Positions 50,394 through 59,678 of a stretch of 64,000 bases of DNA are shown piece after piece (position 1 is the stretch's first letter; each line of letters begins with the position of its first letter). The position numbers and the translations under genes are program-made. Origin of the DNA: an uncultured Dehalococcoidia bacterium (GTDB lineage Bacteria; Chloroflexota; Dehalococcoidia; Lucifugimonadales; CATOSD01); contig CATOSD010000001.1 in the NCBI GenBank assembly GCA_951812395.1, forward strand, positions 1,461,108 to 1,525,107. Reading direction: 5' to 3'. The notes beneath the pieces were generated by a model. It was not told the DNA's origin. It was given only the letters and a program-made list of their open reading frames with translations, and did not search any database.

Positions 50394-51923
50394 CTACTCC
50401 CCCGCGCTCGCTTCCACCTTCATGCTCTGTTTCGCGCCCGGTCTGGCGCGATCTGGGTCATCTTCAACGGCCGGCGGCTTCGGCTCGACTCTCGCGCCCT
50501 TGAAGAACGACGCCACCATGCCCAGGACCAGCAGCCCGCTCATCATTAGCAGGTAGAAACTGAACCCTTCTGTGAAGGCCTCAAGTAGGCCGAGGTCGCT
50601 GTCGGCGGTAACCCCGGACAGCGATGGCGGATAGCCCCCAGCCGCCATGAATGCCGTCACGACCGCGGTGCCCATGGCGATGCTGGCCACGTTGGATGAG
50701 TTGCGCACCAGGTTCAAGAATCCGGCCACGACGCCATACCTGCTCTTTTCGACCGCGCTCATGATGGAGCTGTTGTTCGGCCCGTAGAACACTCCCATGC
50801 CCAGGTTCTGCATCAGCAATCCCGCCAGCACGAGCCAGACCGACGAGTCTGTGCGCAACATCCCCAGCAGGAAAAGCCCAATGGCGGACAGCGCAAGCCC
50901 GCCTACGTTGAACGGCCTCCATCCATAGCGGTCCGATAACCAGCCGGCGAGCGGCCCCACGAACGCGACGATAGCGAATCCGGGCACGATTATCAGGCCC
51001 ACCTTGCTGGGGCTGAAGCCCAGCACAGCCTGGAGATAGAACGGTATCAGGAACCGGGTGGGCTGGTTCGCAAGGAAGGATAGCGTGCTGGCGAGCACGC
51101 CCAGGGCGAACAGCTTTCGGGTGAACAGGCGCACGTCCAACATCGGGAATGGAGTCCGCAATTCCCACCAGATGAATCCTCCGAACGTCACCACGAATGC
51201 CAGCCCGATCAGGGCAACACTGGGCGACATCCATCCAAGCGACGGCCCGAGAGTCATGCCGACGAGCAGCGCAAGCAAGGCGCCGGTGGAGAGGGCGGCG
51301 CCGAGCCAGTCGAAGTCAACGCGGCGAGCGCCGCCAGGGGCGCGGACCTCCGCCACGATTACGGCCGCGGCGATCAGTGCGAGCGCACCCATTATCGCGT
51401 TCACACCGAACACCCACTGCCATCCGAAGAGGGCGACGATAAAGCCGCCCATCGCCGGGCCGGCGACGCCGCCGGCGCCTACCATGCTCATCTGCAGGCC
51501 GAGCGCCTTGCCGCGCTCCTCGTCCGAGAAGGCGGAGAGGATCATGGCCATGCCCGTGCCCTGCGTCATGCCGGCGCCAATGCCCTGGAAGATCTTGGCG
51601 CCTATGAGCATCCACACGTTGAAGGACACGCCGGCCAGTACAGACCCCATGATGAAGATTACGAGCCCGGCCAGGTAGACTTTCTTGGGGCCAACGATGT
51701 CGCCCAGGCGACCCATCGGCATGAGGAACGCGCTGATGGCGAGCGCGTATCCGATGACTACCCACTGTACGGTGGGCAGGTCGGTCAGGAAGTGGTCCGC
51801 GATGGTGGGCAGCGCGACGATCACGCTGCCGTGGTCGGCCACGTTCGTGAACATGCCGAGCGCGAGCGCCCCGAACGCCCACCATTTGTAGCCGGCCCTG
51901 CGCCGGATTGCCAATGACGCCAA
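50394..51923 (-). CDS. MFS drug transporter, DHA2 (EmrB/QacA) type
   Basis: 509 residues, 14 predicted helices. PTVQWVVIGYALAISAFLMPMGRLGD is the motif A region and GIGAGMTQGTGMAMI motif C of proton antiporters. The second half has GWLSDRYGWRPFN. Charged C-terminal tail in the cytoplasm. Probably exports hydrophobic compounds; specificity unknown. Confidence 0.9.
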   Translation of the reverse strand: MASLAIRRRAGYKWWAFGALALGMFTNVADHGSVIVALPTIADHFLTDLPTVQWVVIGYALAISAFLMPMGRLGDIVGPKKVYLAGLVIFIMGSVLAGVSFNVWMLIGAKIFQGIGAGMTQGTGMAMILSAFSDEERGKALGLQMSMVGAGGVAGPAMGGFIVALFGWQWVFGVNAIMGALALIAAAVIVAEVRAPGGARRVDFDWLGAALSTGALLALLVGMTLGPSLGWMSPSVALIGLAFVVTFGGFIWWELRTPFPMLDVRLFTRKLFALGVLASTLSFLANQPTRFLIPFYLQAVLGFSPSKVGLIIVPGFAIVAFVGPLAGWLSDRYGWRPFNVGGLALSAIGLFLLGMLRTDSSVWLVLAGLLMQNLGMGVFYGPNNSSIMSAVEKSRYGVVAGFLNLVRNSSNVASIAMGTAVVTAFMAAGGYPPSLSGVTADSDLGLLEAFTEGFSFYLLMMSGLLVLGMVASFFKGARVEPKPPAVEDDPDRARPGAKQSMKVEASAGE

Positions 51924-51934
51924 CGACGTGGGCC

Positions 51935-52888
51935 CTACTCGGCGTCCGGGTGAGTCGTGATGAACTTACCGGCCTTTTCGGGGTCCACGTGTGGGGCCCG
52001 GACTTCCACGCCCGCGGCCTCTTCCTGCAACAGGAATGTGACCCCGGCGTCGCGGTCGCCCCAGCCTCGGTTGATGGCCTGTATGGCCATCTGCTCGGCC
52101 AGGTTCGCTATGGGCATAGGCACGTCGTACTCGCGGCCCAGCTCGTTAGCCAGCAATATGTCCTTGCGGGAAAGTTCGAGAGCAAAGCTGGCGCGGTCGA
52201 AATCGCCGCGGAACAGGCTGCCGGGTATGCCGCGGTGCAGTATGTTCATCTGCCCCAGGGAGCCGCGCCGCACGCACTCCCACAGCGACTCGGCGTCCAC
52301 GCCCGCCTTGACGCCCAACGTAAGGCCCTCGGCGATGGCTTGCCTGACGCCATGGCCGATCATGTTGTGCACCAGCTTGCAGATGCTGCCCGCGCCGATG
52401 GAGCCGGAGTAGAACACCTTGTCGCCGAAGGAGTCGAGCACGGGCTTGATGCGGTCGAAGAGCTCACGCTCTCCGCCCACCATCACGGCCAGGTTGCCGG
52501 TGATGGCGCCGGACTTGCCACCGCTCACCGGGGCGTCCAGCGCGTGCGCGCCCTTCTGGCGGAACAGCGGCTCGATCTGCCGGATGAGCGTGGGGCGGCT
52601 GGTCGAGAGGTCCACGTAGACGCTGCCCTCGCGGATGCCCTCCAGCACGCCCTCCGGCCCAGTCGCGACCGCTTCGACCTCGTTAGGGCCGGGCAGGGAA
52701 GTGAGGGTGACGTCGCTGAGCCGCGCCACCTCAGCCGGCGAACTCGCCAGCCGCGCGCCGTTCTCGAGCAGCGGCTTGGTCGCTTCCTCCCTGATGTCGT
52801 AGACCACCATGGGATAGCCGGCGCGCTGGATGTTCCTGGACATCCCCAGTCCCATGTTTCCCAGTCCTATGAATCCAATAGTCTCCAT
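51935..52888 (-). CDS. 3-hydroxyisobutyrate dehydrogenase family NAD(P)-dependent oxidoreductase
   Basis: 317 residues. IGFIGLGNMGLGMSRNI dinucleotide fold, DAPVSGGKSGAITG substrate loop, and catalytic Lys in GAGSICKLVHNMIGH. Members act on 3-hydroxyacids such as 3-hydroxyisobutyrate, tartronate semialdehyde or succinic semialdehyde; no closer call is possible. Twelve bases before the MFS gene, so same transcript. Confidence 0.92.
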   Translation of the reverse strand: METIGFIGLGNMGLGMSRNIQRAGYPMVVYDIREEATKPLLENGARLASSPAEVARLSDVTLTSLPGPNEVEAVATGPEGVLEGIREGSVYVDLSTSRPTLIRQIEPLFRQKGAHALDAPVSGGKSGAITGNLAVMVGGERELFDRIKPVLDSFGDKVFYSGSIGAGSICKLVHNMIGHGVRQAIAEGLTLGVKAGVDAESLWECVRRGSLGQMNILHRGIPGSLFRGDFDRASFALELSRKDILLANELGREYDVPMPIANLAEQMAIQAINRGWGDRDAGVTFLLQEEAAGVEVRAPHVDPEKAGKFITTHPDAE

Positions 52889-52949
52889 CAGGCAAACCTC
52901 CAGGTTAACAGGCTATGGTCGGGGCTTCGCAGACCGTTCGCGACTTCAC

Positions 52950-53696
52950 TTAGCGCGAGCCGTTCAGGTCCGAGGGTTTCCACCACTTTGCGCGTCCGTA
53001 GTCGGACGGTTTCCCGACGTGAAATCCCTCTACAGGGAAGAAATCGCCCTCCCTTAGCGCCTCCAGCAGGTCGCGCTCGTTGCGAACGTCGCCCCTGAAC
53101 ACGGTGACTCCCTTGCCCAGTCCCGCCGTGGAGTGGGCGTCGCTGCCGCCGGTGCCCCAGTGGCCGATGTGCGCGGCCACGCCCTGGGCGAACCTGTTCT
53201 CCACCTCTATGTTGCCACCGTTCACCACTTCGGTTTCGTCTACAAGACCGAAGATGGGGTGTTTCGCCGCGTCCTCGTGTGTCTCCGGCACCTTCGCTGC
53301 GTCCTCGAACAGTTTGTTCTGGGTGTAGATGCCCGGCAGGTCGAACAGGAAACGGAAGGGGTGGGCCAGAATCATGAAGCCGCCCACTCGGTCGACCTCA
53401 CGCCTCAGATGGCGAATGGTCTCGATGTCGCGGGAGAAGCCCGAAACGTGGTTCTCGAGCCCGAGGGTGATGACGTGGCCCAGCGGGGTGTATACCTCAA
53501 GCGCCCTGACCATGATAAGGTCCTGTTGCTTGCTCGCGAACTGCTCGAAGTCGTGACGCGACCAGCCGTCGTGCTCGGTGACCATAACGCCGGTGAGGCC
53601 AATGCGGGTTGCTTCGGCGACCAGTTCGTCGGGGGAGAGGGCGCTGTCGGGGCTGCCCCTGTTGGTGTGTACGTGTAGATCGAATATGGATGCCAA
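52950..53696 (-). CDS. PHP-domain metal-dependent phosphoesterase-like protein, paralogue 1
   Basis: 248 residues from a TTG at 53696 with AGGAGG upstream. Metal ligands of the PHP fold: FDLHVHTNRG, VTEHDGW, VRALEVYT, ILAHPFR and GSDAHST. Homologous along its length to the gene at 58937. It lacks the polymerase parts of DnaE/PolX. Substrate unknown, perhaps a nucleotide or phosphorylated sugar. Confidence 0.87.
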   Translation of the reverse strand: MASIFDLHVHTNRGSPDSALSPDELVAEATRIGLTGVMVTEHDGWSRHDFEQFASKQQDLIMVRALEVYTPLGHVITLGLENHVSGFSRDIETIRHLRREVDRVGGFMILAHPFRFLFDLPGIYTQNKLFEDAAKVPETHEDAAKHPIFGLVDETEVVNGGNIEVENRFAQGVAAHIGHWGTGGSDAHSTAGLGKGVTVFRGDVRNERDLLEALREGDFFPVEGFHVGKPSDYGRAKWWKPSDLNGSR

Positions 53697-53815
53697 GCCG
53701 GCGCGTGCCTCCTGAGCGTGTGGGTGGTCGAGCCGAATTGTAACACGCCCGGCGTCGGAGGGCACGGGCGGGCGCGTTGACACCCGCGGCGGGTTGCCAG
53801 TACCATTGGCTGCAA

Positions 53816-54083
53816 GGCCGTGCTAGGCGGGGAGCTAGCGGTGCCCTGTACTCGAAACCCGCTTACGCGAGGCTGAATTCCTCTTGGAGGTCGACTTTAC
53901 GGGGCCACTGCTCCAGGTAGCTGATGTTGAGAGTTGGGTCCTGCGCGGCGGAGCGCCGTGAACCCCGTCAGGTCCGGAAGGAAGCAGCGGTAAGCGGTTA
54001 CCTTCGAGCGCCGCAGGCTCGCCTGGCTCGAGTCGGCTCTCTGGTGTACGCCGCCGGGGGAGATCGAGAAGAGGTGCACGGCC
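53816..54083 (+). ncRNA. ffs: Signal recognition particle RNA, large bacterial type
   Basis: About 268 bases. Contains the universally conserved domain IV core GTCAGGTCCGGAAGGAAGCA at about 53,968-53,987 and the Alu-side start TGCTAGGCGGGGAGCTAGCG. The ends pair: GGCCGTGC 53816-53823 with GCACGGCC 54076-54083. The long form with an Alu domain, like that of Bacillus, distinguishes it from the 4.5S form of Proteobacteria. Confidence 0.95.
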
Positions 54084-54098
54084 CATTTGCAACTTCAA

Positions 54099-54126
54099 CC
54101 CGGACGCCTCGCTCGGGGCGTCCGGG
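54099..54126 (+). terminator. Hairpin after SRP RNA
   Basis: CCCGGACGCC 54099-54108 pairs perfectly with GGCGTCCGGG 54117-54126 around eight bases, 15 bases after the RNA end. A T-run is lacking, so termination strength is unsure. Confidence 0.5.
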
Positions 54127-54147
54127 CGCGCGCCGCCGCGACCACCC

Positions 54148-54993
54148 ATGCCCGCTTCCGACGCCATGTCCGTGCACCCCAACACCGGCGCGGTAGGCCC
54201 GCCGCCCAGGGCCAGGCGCTCCCTTGGCCAGAACTTCCTGGTGGACAGGCGCGTGCTCGCCCGCGTGGTGGACGCCGCCGAATTGGCCTCAACCGACCAG
54301 GTGCTGGAAATCGGCCCGGGGCGCGGCATCCTCACCGAGCGGCTGGCCGACGCCGCCGGGCGCGTTGTGGCGGTCGAGCTGGACGAGGTGCTCGCCGCGC
54401 GGCTGACCGCACGTTTCGCCGACAGGCCCAACGTCCGCGTAGTCACGGGCGACGCTAGAACGGTGGAGGTTGGCGCGCTGCTTGACACGTCTGCGGGCTA
54501 CAAGCTGGTCGCCAACCTGCCGTACTACGCCGCGACGCCTATCGTGCGCCGGTTCCTGGAGATGGACGCCGCGCCGCGGGTGATGGTGGTGATGGTGCAG
54601 AGAGAGGTCGCGCGCTCGATGGCCGCCACGCCCGGAGGCATGTCGCTGCTGGCGGTCGCTACACAGCTCTATGGCCGCCCGCGAATCGTTGCGAGTGTGC
54701 CGCCCAGGGCATTCCGGCCAGCCCCGAATGTGACCTCTGCCATCGTCAGGATCGACGTCTACGACAGGCCGGCCCTGCGTCTGCGCTCCGAGCGGGAATT
54801 TTTCAACCTCGTGAGGGCTGGATTCAGCGCCCGCCGCAAACAGCTTCGCAACGCTCTTAGCCGGGGGCTTTCCATGCCGGCGGTGGACGTTGAGAGGCTG
54901 CTGGCGCGCGCCGGCATCGATCCGAAGCGGCGCGCGGAGACCCTGGATCTGGCCGAGTGGGGTAGCCTGTACGAAGTCGCTTACCCGGACTGA
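54148..54993 (+). CDS. rsmA: 16S rRNA dimethyladenosine transferase
   Basis: 281 residues. RSLGQNFLVDRRVLARVVD start, VLEIGPGRGILTERL SAM site, and the NLPYY catalytic motif (KLVANLPYYAATPI), then VQREVARSM and FRPAPNVTSAIVRID. It dimethylates two adenines at the 3' end of 16S rRNA. No clear ribosome site before the ATG. Followed by ispE after four bases, a common pairing (ksgA-ispE) in Gram-positive-like phyla. Confidence 0.95.
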   Translation: MPASDAMSVHPNTGAVGPPPRARRSLGQNFLVDRRVLARVVDAAELASTDQVLEIGPGRGILTERLADAAGRVVAVELDEVLAARLTARFADRPNVRVVTGDARTVEVGALLDTSAGYKLVANLPYYAATPIVRRFLEMDAAPRVMVVMVQREVARSMAATPGGMSLLAVATQLYGRPRIVASVPPRAFRPAPNVTSAIVRIDVYDRPALRLRSEREFFNLVRAGFSARRKQLRNALSRGLSMPAVDVERLLARAGIDPKRRAETLDLAEWGSLYEVAYPD

Positions 54994-54997
54994 CTCC

Positions 54998-55888
54998 ATG
55001 GCGAACCAGCAGATTACGGAAAACGCCTACGCCAAGGTCAACCTGACCCTCGAGGCGCTCGGACGCCGAGACGACGGCTATCACGACGTTGTCTCCGTGG
55101 TCCAGACCGTGGACCTGCACGACACGCTGACGTTCGAGCCGGCGGATGGCCTGGAGCTGGTCTGCGACATCCCGGAGCTGGCCGGCTGCGGCAACCTTGC
55201 GTGGAGGGCCGCCCGGCTGCTGCAAGACTCCACCGGCACCGCGTGCGGCGCCCGCATCTCGATTGCAAAGCGCATCCCCATCGCCGCCGGGCTGGGCGGC
55301 GGCAGCAGCGACGCCGCCACGACGTTGGTAGCGTTGAACAGGCTGTGGCGGCTTGACTTGTCGACAAGAGACCTGACGGCGCTCGCCGCACAGCTCGGCT
55401 CAGACGTGCCATTCCTGCTGCATGGCGGAACGGCGATGGTGAGCGGCCGGGGCGAGCGTGTTACCCCGCTGCCGCCCGCCGAGCTGGAGTGGTTCGTGAT
55501 CGCCTGCCCCAGCATACAAGTGCCCAATAAGACGGCCTCGCTGTACGCGCGGCTGGAGCCGTCCAACTTTACGCGCGGCGCGCTTACGCGCAGGCTGGCG
55601 GCGCGGATACGCGGCGGGGGCGACGTGCCGCCGCAGTTCCTGTTCAACGTGTTCGACGACGTTGCGTTCGACGCGTTCCCGGGACTGCGCGACTGCTGGG
55701 ACGCGATGCACGCGCTGGGCGCGCGGGAGGTCCACGTGGCGGGCAGCGGGCCGTCGCTGTTCGCGCCGGTGTCCAGCAGGGAGGTCGGTTCGGCGCTGCA
55801 ACTGCTGCTGACCCACACGCACGGCATCGACTCTCACCTCGTCAGGACCGTGGGAGGCTACGGAGAGGGCGGCGAGTGTACGAGCTGA
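54998..55888 (+). CDS. ispE: 4-diphosphocytidyl-2-C-methyl-D-erythritol kinase
   Basis: 296 residues, GHMP kinase. AYAKVNLTLEALGRRDDGYH start and ATP site PIAAGLGGGSSDAATT; FLLHGGTAMVSGRGE and VHVAGSGPSLFAPV complete the family motifs. Step in the non-mevalonate (MEP) isoprenoid route. The ATG at 54998 is followed directly by this start block, so upstream codons are not used. Confidence 0.95.
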   Translation: MANQQITENAYAKVNLTLEALGRRDDGYHDVVSVVQTVDLHDTLTFEPADGLELVCDIPELAGCGNLAWRAARLLQDSTGTACGARISIAKRIPIAAGLGGGSSDAATTLVALNRLWRLDLSTRDLTALAAQLGSDVPFLLHGGTAMVSGRGERVTPLPPAELEWFVIACPSIQVPNKTASLYARLEPSNFTRGALTRRLAARIRGGGDVPPQFLFNVFDDVAFDAFPGLRDCWDAMHALGAREVHVAGSGPSLFAPVSSREVGSALQLLLTHTHGIDSHLVRTVGGYGEGGECTS

Positions 55889-56289
55889 TAGCGGGCATGA
55901 CGCTGGGGATGCTCATGGCGTCGGTGTTCATCTGCACCGTGGCTCTGATGCTGTTTTTCATTATGAAGAGCGGCTCCCCCTTTGCCGGGCGGATGATCGA
56001 GAACCGAAGCCCGATGGTGCTTGGCTTAGGCGCGGTGGCCGTGGCCTACCCGGCGTGGGCCGCTATCGGCGGACTGTGCGGCGTGCTATACAGGATAAGC
56101 CTGGAGCAGGCGCCTGGCGGGGGACTCGGTAGTCCGAACATGGTTTACACGCTCGCTGTCGCGGCATCGGTGCTGCTGCTGGCCGCGCCGCTGGCGGTTC
56201 TGCTGCGGCGGGCGCTTGCGGGTGTCGCCGTCATCACGCTCGCCGCTGTGGGCGTTTTCGGCTGGTTTCTGCCATACTATGCGGCGTGA
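55876..56289 (+). CDS. Small integral membrane protein
   Basis: 137 residues from a GTG inside the end of ispE. Four hydrophobic segments: LGMLMASVFICTVALMLFFI, MVLGLGAVAVAYPAWAAIGG, YTLAVAASVLLLAAPLAVLL and LAGVAVITLAAVGVFGWFLP. Nothing catalytic seen; family not recognised. Coupled to ispE by position. Confidence 0.72.
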   Translation: MYELIAGMTLGMLMASVFICTVALMLFFIMKSGSPFAGRMIENRSPMVLGLGAVAVAYPAWAAIGGLCGVLYRISLEQAPGGGLGSPNMVYTLAVAASVLLLAAPLAVLLRRALAGVAVITLAAVGVFGWFLPYYAA

Positions 56290-56382
56290 CAATGCAGCGG
56301 ACTTGGCGCCGCGGCTCTCGCGGACGTAAGACGTCTCGAACTTGGCCATAACTCTAACTGTCTACCGAGAGGATTGAGGAAC

Positions 56383-56607
56383 TTGAACCAAGCAGTGGTA
56401 CGAGCCCCGATAACAGGAACGGTGCTGGAGGTTAAGGCGTCGCAAGGTGACAAAGTTCGCCGGGATGACGTGCTTGTAGTCATTGAATCCATGAAAATGG
56501 AAAACGAGGTACTCTGTGACTACGACGGACGTATCAGTGGGGTGAACTCATTCGTGGGTCAGAGCGTGGCCGAAGGTGACGAGTTGATGACGCTGGACAT
56601 CGGCTGA
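56383..56607 (+). CDS. Biotinyl carrier (biotin/lipoyl attachment) domain protein
   Basis: 74 residues from TTG at 56383 (TTG at 56374 is an alternative). VRAPITGTVLEVKASQGDKV and VIESMKMENEV: the Lys in ESMKMEN is biotinylated. A free-standing minimal carrier domain. It lies 41 bases before the carboxyltransferase gene and should carry carboxyl groups to it. Confidence 0.92.
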   Translation: MNQAVVRAPITGTVLEVKASQGDKVRRDDVLVVIESMKMENEVLCDYDGRISGVNSFVGQSVAEGDELMTLDIG

Positions 56608-56648
56608 GCGCCGAATTCCGCATTACACCTGGGGAGGAGGACAGACCT

Positions 56649-58250
56649 ATGCCGATAGACCCGCAGCGCGAGATGTGGAAGCCGGGCATGGACTGGGAGC
56701 AAGCCATCGACGACATGGCCTACATTCGCGGCCTTGTGCGCGAGATGGGCGGACCGGACCGGATCAAGCGCCAGCATGACGGCGGGCGCTACACAGTGCG
56801 CGAGCGCATCGACAAGATGGTCGATCCGGGCAGCTTCGTGGAGGCCGGCCCCATGGTGGGCGCCGCCGAGTACGACGCGGACGGCAACCTGTGCGCCTTC
56901 ACGCCGGGAGCTTACGTCATGGGTCTGGCCGAGATCGACGGCCGCCCGGTGGCAATCGGTGGCGACGACTTCACCATTTCGGGGGGCAGCCCACACAACG
57001 TGCGCAAAGGCTCCGGCCACTTCACACAACCGCTGGCGCTCCAGTACGGCATACCCTACGTCCAGCTTGTGGAGGGGGTGGGCCACAGCTCCAAGTCCGA
57101 CGAGGCCGCCGGGCACATGGGACTTCCGGCGGGCGAACTGTGGTGGCGATCGGTCGAGTTGTTGCGCAAGGTTCCGGTGGCGGCAGGCGTCATGGGTTCC
57201 GTTGCGGGCGCGCCCGCGGCCTTTGCCCTGATGTCCCACTTCACCGTCATGATCAAGGGCCAGTCGCAGATTTTCCCATCCGGGCCGCCCGTGGTCAGGC
57301 GCGCCATCGGCGAGACGCTGGACAAAGAGGAACTCGGCGGCTATGAGATGCACGTTCACGAGAGCGGTCAGGTGGACAACGAGGCGGAGTCGGAGGAGGA
57401 CGCATTCGAGCAGATCAAGAAGTTCATCTCGTATCTGCCGAACACCACCGCCGACGTAGCGCCCCGCGTCGAGACGGGAGATCCGCCCGACCGCCGCCCC
57501 GAAGAGCTTCTGAACATCATTCCGCCCAACCGGCGGCGCAGCTACGACGCCAGAAAGCTCATCCGTCTTGTAGTCGACAACGGGGAATTCTTCGAAATGC
57601 GAAAGCACTGGGCCGGCGCGATCATCACCGGCTTCGCGAGGCTGGACGGCTACAGCGTGGGCGTGATGGCCAGCGACCCGCTAAAGCTCGCTGGTGCGAT
57701 GGATGGTTGGGCTGCCGAGAAGTACACGCACTTCGTGGACCTGTGTGACGCTTTCAATCTGCCGGTGGTGGTGTTCCTCGACATGCCGGGGTTCATGCTC
57801 GGCTCGCACGCCGAGCGCAAGGCGACCATGCGCCGCGGCGTGCGTGCGCTGATTGCCAGCGCCGAGGCGAATGTGCCGAAGGTGGAGTTCAACGTGCGCA
57901 AGGCCTACGGCGTTGCGGCAGACGCCGTTCACAGCCTGGGACAGCCCAACGGCCTGAACCTGCGGTACGGCTGGCCCGCCGGCGAGTGGGGAGGCATCCC
58001 CATCGAGGGTGGCGTCGCGGCGGCGTACAGGCGCGAGATCGAGTCGGCTCCGGACCCCGACGCTCACCGTGAGATGATCGAGAACCGGCTGCTACGCCTG
58101 CGGTCGCCCTTCCGAGCGGCGCTCAAGGGCGACGTGGTGGACCTGATAGACCCGCGCGAAACCCGCCGCCTGGCGTGCACGTTCGTCAAGCTGGCCCAGC
58201 CGTTGCTCCACAAGCTGGCCCAGCAACCCAAGCGAGCGGTGCGTCCGTAG
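56649..58250 (+). CDS. Acyl-CoA carboxyltransferase subunit
   Basis: 533 residues, with GGAGGAGG before the ATG. Two crotonase-like halves of the carboxyltransferase family (propionyl-CoA/methylcrotonoyl-CoA carboxylase beta, or methylmalonyl-CoA decarboxylase alpha): VGAAEYDADG and AYVMGLAEIDGRPVAIGGDD in the first, VVVFLDMPGFMLGSHAERKA and YGWPAGEWGGIPIEGGVAAA in the second. No biotin carboxylase is in the window, so partner and substrate are open. Confidence 0.9.
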   Translation: MPIDPQREMWKPGMDWEQAIDDMAYIRGLVREMGGPDRIKRQHDGGRYTVRERIDKMVDPGSFVEAGPMVGAAEYDADGNLCAFTPGAYVMGLAEIDGRPVAIGGDDFTISGGSPHNVRKGSGHFTQPLALQYGIPYVQLVEGVGHSSKSDEAAGHMGLPAGELWWRSVELLRKVPVAAGVMGSVAGAPAAFALMSHFTVMIKGQSQIFPSGPPVVRRAIGETLDKEELGGYEMHVHESGQVDNEAESEEDAFEQIKKFISYLPNTTADVAPRVETGDPPDRRPEELLNIIPPNRRRSYDARKLIRLVVDNGEFFEMRKHWAGAIITGFARLDGYSVGVMASDPLKLAGAMDGWAAEKYTHFVDLCDAFNLPVVVFLDMPGFMLGSHAERKATMRRGVRALIASAEANVPKVEFNVRKAYGVAADAVHSLGQPNGLNLRYGWPAGEWGGIPIEGGVAAAYRREIESAPDPDAHREMIENRLLRLRSPFRAALKGDVVDLIDPRETRRLACTFVKLAQPLLHKLAQQPKRAVRP

Positions 58251-58267
58251 GGCCTTTCCGATAAGTC

Positions 58268-58290
58268 CCTTCCCCCTCGCAGGGGGAAGG
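58268..58290. terminator. Bidirectional hairpin between convergent genes
   Basis: CCTTCCCCCT 58268-58277 pairs perfectly with AGGGGGAAGG 58281-58290 around CGC, then TTAGGATGGGGG. The sequence has the look of a dispersed genomic repeat as well as a terminator. Confidence 0.6.
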
Positions 58291-58396
58291 TTAGGATGGG
58301 GGTTATGATCCGGTAGTCGGATGAGCTCTCAATTGCTCGCCAGTGTCGGTACGGGCCACACTCTAGCGCGCAGGTAGAATATCAGGGTGCGCGGAG

Positions 58397-58783
58397 CTAC
58401 GTATCGGCCAGTCTCTCAGCGTCCCGGATGAAATCGATAGTTTCACGGATGAGCCGTTCGGTCGCGTCGATGGGATCGCAAAGGCCGGTGTAGAAACACT
58501 CGCCGTGCAGCAGTGCTTGCCTGGTGAAGTAGCGATCGTGTAGCGTCCGCGCGTTGGGGTCGGACTCCGCAAGCCGTCTCAGACCCCTGCTGGTGTCTGG
58601 CGACCTGGGTGGCAAAGAGCCGGTGCGCGCGAGGATGAGGGCGTCGGCAGCGCGCTTGGCCGCGCACCACGCCTTTTCCGCGGCGTCGCGAATGTCGTCT
58701 GCGTCCAGCCGGTCGAGAGCATCGCCGTACATGCGGTGCGCGTCTGCGAACACGCCTGCGGCATCGATGTTCAGGGTTGTCAT
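58397..58783 (-). CDS. HEPN-like protein
   Basis: 128 residues, all helical. ADDIRDAAEKAWCAAKRAADALILARTG resembles the helix pair of HEPN/PaREP1-type proteins, and RYFTRQALLHGECFYTG continues it. The RNase RxxxxH motif of toxin HEPNs is not evident, and no nucleotidyltransferase antitoxin gene is next to it. Function unknown. Confidence 0.65.
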   Translation of the reverse strand: MTTLNIDAAGVFADAHRMYGDALDRLDADDIRDAAEKAWCAAKRAADALILARTGSLPPRSPDTSRGLRRLAESDPNARTLHDRYFTRQALLHGECFYTGLCDPIDATERLIRETIDFIRDAERLADT

Positions 58784-58936
58784 CGCGGTTCAGTTCCTTT
58801 GATTCAGTGGTGTTGATTGTACATAATACCACGATGTCTCGTTGTGGTTAACTCACGTAGCCAGCGGTTTGACCGCGCCAACCTCTAAGCTATAGAATCA
58901 CCCCGTACCGGCTACTCTCGACAGGGGCACATCTAC

Positions 58937-59638
58937 TTGGCCATTTTCGATCTCCACGTCCACACCGTAAGGGGCAGCAGCGACAGCAGTCTTACACCGG
59001 AACAATTGATTTCGGAGGCGCGGAGGATCGGCCTGGACGGCGTGTGCCTTTCCGAGCACGGAGGGGGATGGGATGACCACGAGCTGCGGCGGGTGTTTGA
59101 AGGCTCAGGCCTCACCGTTGTTCGTGGGCTCGAAGTAGATACGGACATGGGCCACGTGCTGGTGTTCGGGATGCATTCCTACGTGGGCGGGATGCACCGC
59201 GTTAAGGACCTCCGGCACGCGGCCGACCGCGCGGGCGGATTTCTGGTGTCGGCCCACCCGTTCCGCAACCTGTTCAACAACCCGCCCTACAACCTGAACC
59301 TGCTCTTCCGCGAGCGCACCGGGCGGCCCAGCACCCCCGAAGAGGCGGCGCTACACCCGCTGTTCGAGATAGTGGACGACGTGGAGGTCGGCAACGGCTC
59401 GAACACCGAACGGGAGAACCTGTTCGCGCTGGAAGTCGCCCACCGGCTCGGATTCGAGGGCACCGGCGGCAGCGATGCCCACTCGACCCACGGGCTGGGC
59501 AAGTTCGCCACACAGTTCAACGGCGACATCAGATCGGAGTCCGACTTTATCGAGGCGCTCCGAGCGGGCGCGTACAGTGCGGTGCATGGGCTGCACGTGG
59601 GCGAGCTGAGCGCGTTCGGCCTTCACCCCGCCGCGTGA
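58937..59638 (+). CDS. PHP-domain metal-dependent phosphoesterase-like protein, paralogue 2
   Basis: 233 residues, TTG start. FDLHVHTVRGSSDSSLTPEQ, LSEHGGGWDDH, VRGLEVDTDMGH, VSAHPFRNLF and GTGGSDAHSTHGLGKF give the full set of metal ligands. Co-directional with and 40 bases before the acyl-CoA synthetase gene. Related to the gene at 52950. Confidence 0.88.
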   Translation: MAIFDLHVHTVRGSSDSSLTPEQLISEARRIGLDGVCLSEHGGGWDDHELRRVFEGSGLTVVRGLEVDTDMGHVLVFGMHSYVGGMHRVKDLRHAADRAGGFLVSAHPFRNLFNNPPYNLNLLFRERTGRPSTPEEAALHPLFEIVDDVEVGNGSNTERENLFALEVAHRLGFEGTGGSDAHSTHGLGKFATQFNGDIRSESDFIEALRAGAYSAVHGLHVGELSAFGLHPAA

Positions 59639-59678
59639 TTCCAAGGTCAACAAGTGTAACAGGGTCTGGAGAGCGAAA

